Shown here piece after piece: positions 58,165 to 64,000 of a stretch of DNA of 64,000 bases. Positions within the stretch are counted from its first letter, which is position 1. The number at the start of each line of letters is the position of its first letter. The DNA comes from Mycobacterium conspicuum (lineage in GTDB: Bacteria; Actinomycetota; Actinomycetes; Mycobacteriales; Mycobacteriaceae): NCBI RefSeq assembly GCF_010730195.1, contig NZ_AP022613.1, positions 992,001 to 1,056,000 of the forward strand, in the 5' to 3' direction. The notes beneath the pieces were generated by a model. It did no database searches. It saw only the letters and a program-made list of their open reading frames with translations, and was not told the origin of the DNA. Both the position numbers and the translations under genes were made by a program.

Positions 58165-59697
58165 TCAGGCGCGCGCCACGGTGAAGCCCACCGTGTGCCA
58201 ACCGGTGGCGCCGTCGGGGACCGTCTCGGCCTGATCCGCGGTTTGGGTCGCTCCGGTGTTGTCGGTGGCGCGCACCGTGATGGCGTGTTTCCCGGGGCTT
58301 TTCGCCTGCCAGTGGAAGCTCCACAATCGCCACGTCGCATTGGAATAGCTCGCACCCAGTTCGGCCGGCTGCCATGCCCCGTCGTCGATGCGGACCTCCA
58401 CGAGCCGCACGCCGCGATTCTGTGCCCATGCGACGCCGCCGAAGACCACCGGGCCCATCGGCAGCTCTTGATTTGGCTTCGGCACGTCGATGCGCGACTC
58501 GGTCTTGACGGGCGCTTGGGCCGCCCAGCCCATCCGCGTCCAGTACGCCACCGCTTTGTCGAAGCGGGTCAGCTCCATGTCGACGATCCACTTGGTCGCC
58601 GACACATACCCGTAGAGCCCGGGCACCACCAGCCGGGCCGGGTAGCCATGCTCGACGGGCAGGGGCTGACCGTTGAGACCGATCGCCAGCAGAGCATTGC
58701 GGGAGTCGGTGAGTGCCTGAACCGGCGTGCCGGCGGTGAAGCCATCGATCGACGTCGATAGCACCATATCGGCGTCCGGGTGCACGTGGGCGGCGGCCAG
58801 CAGATCAGCGACCCGATAGCCCGTCCACACACCCGTCGAAATCAGTTTGCCCCCAACTGGATTCGACACGCATGCCAGCGTCATCACCATTTCGACGACC
58901 TCAAACCCGGCGAGCTCGTCGAAGCTGTAGTTGACTTCGCGGTCCACCATGCCGTGGATGCGCAGCCGCCAGTCACGGTGGCTGAGTTGAGGGACGCTGA
59001 GCGCGGTGTCCACCCGGTAGAAGTCGGCGCTTGCGGTGATAAAGCTCGGTAGCGCAACGTCCTTCGGTTGCACATCGGCGGCTATCGGCGGTGCCGCGAC
59101 CCGCGGTCGGGGGAGTGCGACGGTGCTGCGTTCGCCGGCGACCGAATGCACCAACCGCGTGATGACCGCACCCGCCACCCCACTGAGCACTCCGAAGCCG
59201 AGCAATCCGAACATGACCAACCTGCGCCTGCCGGCGTCGGGCGCTTCCGATTGCTCCGGGCCGGCCCGGAACCACCGGCGGGTGAGCAATCGCAGGGCGG
59301 CCACCCCGCAGGCGGCGCCCACGACGGTGGGAATCGTGTCGAGCAGCGTCGCGCCCTGCCGCGACAGCACTGCGGCGCAACCGAGTAGGCCCGCAGCGAG
59401 GATCACAGCGCTGCCGATGGGGCGGCGACGTGTCTCCAGGCTCCCGGCGATCGCGGCGATCGTCGCGATCACCACCAGCACGGCGACGGCCAGAAAGACC
59501 TTGTCCAGCGAGCCCAGGGCCTGAATGGCCCACTCCTTGACGGCCCCCGGCGTCAGGTCAACGACGCATGAGCCGATCGCAGTACGCGCGTCGGCCCGCG
59601 CACCGAACGGGATGCTGACGAGCTGGGCTACCCCGAGTGAAACGGCCGCGGCGGCGACCCCGGCAATCATTCGTTCGTTCGACGGGGCGCCAGCCAC
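58165..59697 (-). CDS. Membrane molybdopterin oxidoreductase (sulfite-oxidase-like)
   Basis: A 510-aa protein. The first 190 residues hold about five membrane helices. The C-terminal 320 residues form a sulfite-oxidase-fold domain: the Moco cysteine lies in VMTLACVSNPVGG, followed by TGVWTGYRVADLL and GYPARLVVPGLYGY, and a C-terminal Mo-co dimerisation domain (WRLWSFHWQAKSPGKHAITV). GTG 59697 is preferred because TACAGT lies 6 nt upstream. The catalytic domain may face outside. The electron partner is unknown; the divergent cytochrome-b fusion next door is a candidate. Confidence 0.85.
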   Translation of the reverse strand: MAGAPSNERMIAGVAAAAVSLGVAQLVSIPFGARADARTAIGSCVVDLTPGAVKEWAIQALGSLDKVFLAVAVLVVIATIAAIAGSLETRRRPIGSAVILAAGLLGCAAVLSRQGATLLDTIPTVVGAACGVAALRLLTRRWFRAGPEQSEAPDAGRRRLVMFGLLGFGVLSGVAGAVITRLVHSVAGERSTVALPRPRVAAPPIAADVQPKDVALPSFITASADFYRVDTALSVPQLSHRDWRLRIHGMVDREVNYSFDELAGFEVVEMVMTLACVSNPVGGKLISTGVWTGYRVADLLAAAHVHPDADMVLSTSIDGFTAGTPVQALTDSRNALLAIGLNGQPLPVEHGYPARLVVPGLYGYVSATKWIVDMELTRFDKAVAYWTRMGWAAQAPVKTESRIDVPKPNQELPMGPVVFGGVAWAQNRGVRLVEVRIDDGAWQPAELGASYSNATWRLWSFHWQAKSPGKHAITVRATDNTGATQTADQAETVPDGATGWHTVGFTVARA

Positions 59698-59703
59698 GGA
59701 GCT

Positions 59704-59709
59704 ACTGTA
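59704..59709 (-). promoter_or_regulatory. -10 hexamer TACAGT, leaderless start
   Basis: On the minus strand TACAGT lies 6 nt before GTG 59697 and fixes the oxidoreductase start. Confidence 0.6.
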
Positions 59710-59811
59710 CTCGCGTTCGATATTCAACGGCTCAAACCACTTGCGGTGCAGCCAAACCGGCGGAAGGCGTCCGGGTGGTTGACCCAGTGTGAGACCCAGA
59801 GGAGACGGACC

Positions 59812-61619
59812 ATGGCTGGCGATCCGCACCCCGGCGACGGCACGGCCGCTGACGGCCACTTCGAGTCATTGCTCGACCAGCGTGGGCGCCCGCCAATGCT
59901 GAAGCGCTCTGTCGCTCTCGACGACTGGGCCGGCGGGATAACACAAGAGTTCGCCCGGGTACCGACGATTCGAATCGGTCGGCGCTGGCTCAACTCGCTG
60001 TGGCTGGTGCCGGTCACCGCTGCCGGGCTCGTCGTCGCGATCGCACTGGCGCAGCAGTTGCGTCAATACGGCTGGATGCAGAGCTTCATAGAGACCTATC
60101 CGGGAACATCGACAGCGTATGCGCCGCCAGTCACGTCCGGGTTCCCGGCCTGGCTGCGATGGCAGCACCTGTTCAACATCGTCTTCATGCTGTTCATCAT
60201 TCGGGCGGGAATGCAGATTCTCGCCGATCATCCGCGGCTGTATCTCAATTCCGGTTGCCGCCCCGGAACGGAATGGTTCAGAATGCGCGATCCGGTTCCG
60301 CCGGACCGCCTCGACCAAGAGGACGCGGCACGCGTGTGGACGGCCAAGGACGATGCGGTTGCGCTGCCAAAGTGGTTGGGGATACCCGGATTACGGCATA
60401 CGATCGGGCTGGCCCGGTGGTGGCATTTCAGTTTTGATCTGTTATGGCTCGTGAATGGTCTTGTTTTCTATGTGTTGCTTTTCGCCTCGGGGCAATGGCG
60501 CCGGATTGTCCCGCGGTCATGGGATGTTTTTCCCAATGCGCTGTCCACGGCGGTTCAATATGCATCCCTTGATTTCCCGGCGAATGTGGGCTTCACGAAT
60601 TACAACGGGATGCAGATCATCGCTTACTTCACCACCGTCTTCGTTGCCGCGCCGCTGGCCTTCCTGACCGGGCTGTTGCAGGCGCCGGCGATTGCCGCGC
60701 GGTTTGGATTCGGCAGCGGCCCGTTCAATAGGCAAGTGGCGCGGACCGCCCATTTCGCAATTCTCGTGTGGATGGTGTTTTTCATCTTTGTCCACACGGT
60801 GATGGTGTTCACCACGGGACTCGTGGGCAACCTGAACCACATCGTCTTGGGCACCGATACCAAATCCTACTGGCCGCTACTGATCTACGTCGTGGCGATG
60901 ATCGTCATCACCGGCATGTGGCTAAGCGCTTCCCCCATCACGCTGCGCTTTCCCGGTGTAGTCCAGGTAGTCGGCCGCGCGGTGGTGGGATGGCCCAAGG
61001 ACATTCTGGAGCGGCTGCATCCCAATGCCACCTATTCCGAGAAGGACATCTCGCCGTATCTTTGGGCAAACGGCACACTGCCGACATCGGACAATTATCG
61101 CCGGTTACAGGCCGGGAACTGGAAAGACTATTCCCTGCGCATTCGAGGACTCGTCGAGAACCCGGTCGCGCTGTCTTACGACGAACTTCGCAAATTGCCC
61201 AAACACGAAAAGATCACCCAGCACTACTGCATTCAAGGATGGTCCGGCGTCGCCAAGTGGGGAGGCGTTGCCATGTCGGACATCCTCGAAATGGTCCACC
61301 CCTGCCGTCGGCTCGTTGGGTGGTGTTTTACTCCTTCGCCGAAGGAGCCGGCGGAGCCACCGAGGGCCGGTACTACGACTGCCACAAGATCGAGCACATG
61401 CATGACCCGACGTGTCTGCTCGCCTATGAGATGAACGGGCAGCCGCTCAACGAGGCCCATGGCGCGCCGCTACGCCTGCGAAATGAGCGCGAGCTGGGTT
61501 TCAAGCAGGTCAAGTGGGTCGAAGCGATCGAGTTCGTGGAAAGTTTCTCCGATCTCGGGTTCGGACAAGGCGGATATAACGAGGACCACGAGTTCTACGG
61601 CTATCGCATGCCGATCTGA
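59812..61619 (+). pseudogene. Cytochrome-b/molybdopterin oxidoreductase fusion, frameshifted
   Basis: ATG 59812 follows CAGAGGAGACG. The frame encodes an N-terminal cytochrome b561-like membrane part with helices (NSLWLVPVTAAGLVVAIAL) and several His on helices (RWQHLFNIVF, RWWHFSFDLLW), then a sulfite-oxidase-like domain with Moco Cys in HYCIQGWSG. Near 61299-61302 (a C run) the frame breaks: the expected continuation PSARWVVFYSFAEGAGG...DCHKIEHM...GYRMPI is in another frame and ends at 61619. One missing C explains it. Either a recent mutation or a sequencing error has occurred. About 600 residues were encoded originally. Confidence 0.8.
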
Positions 61620-61642
61620 CCGGTTCGCGACGACGAATCTCG

Positions 61643-62296
61643 TCAGTTTTGCCGGTGCAGGAACCCGTGCAGAATCGCCTGCACGAGTTCCTCGACGATC
61701 GCTTCTCGCGACGGTGGTTGGGCGCCGAAATAGGTGGAGCGCAACGCGGCCATGCCGGCGATCATCGCCACCGTCGAGTGAGCCGGCAGGTCCGGCTCAC
61801 TGGAGCGCAGACCGCGAATCCGCATGCCGTCCGCACCGATCTGGCTGAGCACGGTCAAAGCCCTCCTGATGTCGGCGATCCCCGCTTCGGCCATTTCCTC
61901 CTCGCTGAGAGCCTCGGCGGCCATCAGCGTCAACAGCAGGCCCTGGTGTTCGACGAAGACGTCGTAGAGCCGCCCGACGAAGCGCCGCGCCAGCTCCTTC
62001 TCGTCGGTCTCCTCGGGGATGACGGACTCCCAGGTGCGGCCGAAGTCGTCGACGAATCCGGTGAAGGGCAAGACGAGGGCTTCCCGGAACAGCCCCGCCT
62101 TGGACCCGAAATTGCGGAACAGCAAATGTTCGGTAACCCCTGCGGCTTCGGCGATTTCCCGCGTCGTGGTGCTCCGGTAATCCTGGCGGGCGAAGAGGTC
62201 GCGCGCGGCCGCGAGCAGGAGCTTGCGCGGTTCGCCACGCGGCCGGCGCGAACCCTGAGCCGGCGCCTCGGCCTGCCTTTTGGCGGAAGGTGACAC
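61643..62296 (-). CDS. TetR family transcriptional regulator
   Basis: A 217-aa TetR regulator. The HTH region reads AARDLFARQDYRSTTTREIA, EAAGVTEHLLFRNFGSK. GTG 62296 is preceded by GAGGAGCG. The C-terminal domain is helical with acidic ETDEKELARRFVGRLYDVF. It is divergent from the small-peptide/AveC/P450 genes, with a perfect palindrome of 28 bp in the shared 89-bp gap, so it should repress both directions. The inducer may be a lipid or sterol-like substrate of the P450 (inference). Confidence 0.9.
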   Translation of the reverse strand: MSPSAKRQAEAPAQGSRRPRGEPRKLLLAAARDLFARQDYRSTTTREIAEAAGVTEHLLFRNFGSKAGLFREALVLPFTGFVDDFGRTWESVIPEETDEKELARRFVGRLYDVFVEHQGLLLTLMAAEALSEEEMAEAGIADIRRALTVLSQIGADGMRIRGLRSSEPDLPAHSTVAMIAGMAALRSTYFGAQPPSREAIVEELVQAILHGFLHRQN

Positions 62297-62328
62297 TTCG
62301 CTCCTCGAACAGGTTCGGTGTTGACTGT

Positions 62329-62356
62329 CATTAAGATAGTCGGCACTATCTTAATG
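62329..62356. promoter_or_regulatory. TetR operator palindrome
   Basis: CATTAAGATAGT and ACTATCTTAATG are perfect 12-bp reverse complements around CGGC. It lies 33 bp before the TetR start and 30 bp before the next gene, in an AT-rich block unlike its surroundings. It overlaps TAAGAT hexamers that fit TANNNT on both strands, so a bound repressor would block both promoters. Confidence 0.85.
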
Positions 62357-62385
62357 ATCGGGTTGGCTCTCGGAAGGGTACGGAC

Positions 62386-62478
62386 GTGGGTGCTGTGATC
62401 ATGCTAGGCACGTTGTTCGGGCTGATCGCGCTGGTATTCGCGCTGGTTCTGCGTTGCGACCCGGAGAGCCGCTCGTGA
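62386..62478 (+). CDS. 30-aa membrane peptide ahead of the AveC-like gene
   Basis: GTG 62386 follows GGAAGGGTACG and encodes 30 residues: VGAVIMLGTLFGLIALVFAL, then VLRCDPESRS. It is one hydrophobic helix with a short polar tail. Its stop overlaps the AveC-like start (GTGA), so translation is coupled. It is the first reading frame after the TetR operator. It may be a subunit or a leader for its neighbour. No family is recognised. Confidence 0.6.
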   Translation: MGAVIMLGTLFGLIALVFALVLRCDPESRS

Positions 62479-63248
62479 CGCCTCTGATGGCGGGAGCGCT
62501 GTACTTCGCGATCGTTAGCGGCACCGCGTTTCTGTTGATCGGGATCTATCTGAGCTATCGCCGGAAGCGCATCCATCCGCTGCTGCTGCTGAGCGTCGCG
62601 GCGCTCTCCTTCTCCTGGATCGAGTCGCCGTACGACTGGGCGATGTACGCGCAATTTCCGCCCGCCCTGCCCCGGATGCCGTCCTGGTGGCCGCTGAACG
62701 TGACGTGGGGCGGGCTGCCGTCGTCGGTCCCGATCGGGTACATCTCCTACTTCGTGCTGCCCGCTTTGGTCGGAGCGGCCCTGGGACGATGGGCGAGCAG
62801 GAAATTCGGCTGGCGCAGGCCGATCACCCTGCTGATAGTGGGCCTGGCCGTCGGCTTCTGCTGGGCGTTCTTCTTCAATGCCATCACGGGTGCCCAGCTC
62901 GGCAATTTCTACTACGGCTACGTGATCCCGGGTCTCGCGATATTCGAGGGGACCAAACACCAGTACCCGCTATACGACTCGCTCGCCATGGGCATCCAGA
63001 TGATGGTCTTCACCTACCTTCTCGGCCGCACCGACCACGAGGGCCGCAACGTCATCGAGATGTGGGCCGACAAGAAGTCGACCGGCCGCCTGCAGTCGTC
63101 GGTCCTGTCCGTCGTCGCCGTCATCGTCGTCGGGCACCTGGTTTACGGCGCGGTCTTCGCGCCGCATCTGATCACGAAGCTGGGGGGCTGGGTGACCGCG
63201 GGACCCACCGAGCAGCTGTACCCGGGCACACCCAACCAACCCAAGTAG
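62475..63248 (+). CDS. AveC-like membrane protein
   Basis: A 257-aa membrane protein with about six helices. The segment SWIESPYDWAMYAQFPPALP, followed by a Trp/Pro-rich stretch (SWWPLNVTWGG), matches what I recall of the AveC spirocyclase family, named after the avermectin protein. In mycobacteria such genes often sit by cytochrome P450s and TetR regulators, with no known chemistry. GTG 62475 overlaps the preceding stop. ATG 62487 is an alternative. It is 11 bp upstream of the P450. Confidence 0.65.
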   Translation: MTPLMAGALYFAIVSGTAFLLIGIYLSYRRKRIHPLLLLSVAALSFSWIESPYDWAMYAQFPPALPRMPSWWPLNVTWGGLPSSVPIGYISYFVLPALVGAALGRWASRKFGWRRPITLLIVGLAVGFCWAFFFNAITGAQLGNFYYGYVIPGLAIFEGTKHQYPLYDSLAMGIQMMVFTYLLGRTDHEGRNVIEMWADKKSTGRLQSSVLSVVAVIVVGHLVYGAVFAPHLITKLGGWVTAGPTEQLYPGTPNQPK

Positions 63249-63259
63249 GACGAAACACC

Positions 63260-64000
63260 TTGGCCGAGACCACCGTCGAGCTGTACTACGACCCGTTCGA
63301 CCACAAGATCGACGACGACCCTTATCCCATCTGGAAGCGGATGCGCGCCGAAGCCCCGCTGTACTACAACGACAAACACAACTTCTATGCGTTGAGTCGC
63401 TACGACGACGTCGCACCGGCCCTGCACGATTGGCAGACCTATCGGTCCGGACACGGCACCACCGCCGACATCTTGTTCGCCGGCGTCGAGATCCCACCGG
63501 GCATCCTGCTTTTCGAGGATCCACCGCTGCACGACCTGCACCGGCGCCTGTTATCCCGCGTCTTCACTCCCCGCCGGATGCTGGCCGTGGAAGACCTAGT
63601 GCGCGACTTGTGTTGTCGCGCACTGGATCCGCTGCGCGACGCGGACGGGTTTGACTTTGTCGCAGACCTCGGCGCCGTGATGCCGATGCGCACCATCGGC
63701 TACCTGCTGGGGATACCCGAGGAGGGCCAGCAGGCGATCCGCGACCGCAACGACAAAAACATCACCATCGACTCCGACGGCGCTGCCTTCGACCCGGAGA
63801 AATTCGAGGATTCGGTGGCGTTGTTCGCCGACTACATCGAGTGGCGGGCGACGCATCCTTCCGATGACCTGATGACCGACCTGCTCAATGCCCAGGTCGA
63901 AGAGCCCGACGGCACCGTGCGTCCGCTCGAGCGCACCGAGGTGCTGGCCTACACCGCGATGATCGCCGGCGCGGGCAACGAAACCACCGCGAGGCTGATC
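63260..64000 (+). CDS. Cytochrome P450, 5' part only
   Basis: TTG 63260 opens a frame of 247 codons that runs off the right edge. It starts LAETTVELYYDPFDHKIDDD and continues DPYPIWKRMRAEAPLYYN, typical of soluble actinobacterial P450s; EDPPLHDLHRRLLSRVFTP includes the conserved HxxxR helix C. The window ends in the I helix, AMIAGAGNETTARLI, with the oxygen-activating Thr pair. The ExxR and heme-Cys loop lie beyond. It is third in the TetR-controlled set. The start codon is not certain, since GGACGAAAC upstream is a weak ribosome site. Confidence 0.9.
   Translation, partial: MAETTVELYYDPFDHKIDDDPYPIWKRMRAEAPLYYNDKHNFYALSRYDDVAPALHDWQTYRSGHGTTADILFAGVEIPPGILLFEDPPLHDLHRRLLSRVFTPRRMLAVEDLVRDLCCRALDPLRDADGFDFVADLGAVMPMRTIGYLLGIPEEGQQAIRDRNDKNITIDSDGAAFDPEKFEDSVALFADYIEWRATHPSDDLMTDLLNAQVEEPDGTVRPLERTEVLAYTAMIAGAGNETTARLI

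Overview
The window is high-GC DNA from a mycobacterium. Its backbone keeps the gene order that I recall for the sigH to Rv3193c part of the Mycobacterium tuberculosis chromosome: sigH-rshA, pdtaS, whiB1, entC, rhlE, moeB1, adnA-adnB, nudC, mrx1, uvrD2, whiB7 and Rv3197 to Rv3193c, with the strands inverted relative to H37Rv numbering. A genuine PE_PGRS gene at 56053-57930 points to a slow grower outside the M. avium complex. No species is assigned.

Layout. (1) 1-6589: a sulfotransferase 3' end, an alcohol dehydrogenase, a carotenoid-dehydrogenase-like FAD enzyme, an HdeD-like membrane protein, an acyl-CoA ligase, and an SDR/YbaK pair. (2) 6600-10450: thiol-oxidative stress and signalling (sigH-rshA, a 24-aa ribosomal protein bL37, a biotinyl carrier protein, the sensor kinase pdtaS, whiB1 with a CRP-like box). 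(3) 10455-25075: lipid kinase, isochorismate synthase operon, ParA-like ATPase, RNA helicase, ferritin-like protein, MmpS-like protein, TetR regulator, secreted DUF3152 protein, MoeZ-type sulfur activator, and lipV with an alkyltransferase-like protein. (4) 25132-38558: DNA repair and redox (AdnAB, K+ channel, NudC, mycoredoxin, UvrD2), then the complete whiB7 control region (WhiB7-type promoter, uORF, attenuator hairpin, whiB7). (5) 37209-45019: the Rv3197-Rv3196-Rv3195 operon, a Lon-like PDZ protease and a UPF0182 membrane protein.

(6) 45020-55700 is an accessory island. Its left edge carries a decayed GlxA-type regulator fragment whose intact paralogue sits at the right edge in the same orientation. 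Inside are an HD/cupin gene pair, a methyltransferase/GMC oxidoreductase remnant, a leftward nitroreductase, alpha/beta hydrolase and FAD monooxygenase set, an AraC regulator, and a rightward operon: Dps-like protein, hydroxylaminobenzene-mutase-like protein, UbiX and UbiD. Together these look like a reductive pathway for nitro- or hydroxy-substituted aromatic acids, which is the best candidate here for an undescribed system.

(7) 55751-64000: initiator tRNA, PE_PGRS, a small membrane protein, two divergent molybdopterin oxidoreductases (one a cytochrome-b fusion broken by a frameshift), a TetR regulator facing a perfect 28-bp palindromic operator, and a controlled operon of a 30-aa membrane peptide, an AveC-like membrane protein and a cytochrome P450 that runs off the window. 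Across the window at least seven genes show a TANNNT -10 hexamer 6-7 nt before the start codon, the mark of leaderless mycobacterial transcripts. These were also used to choose starts.
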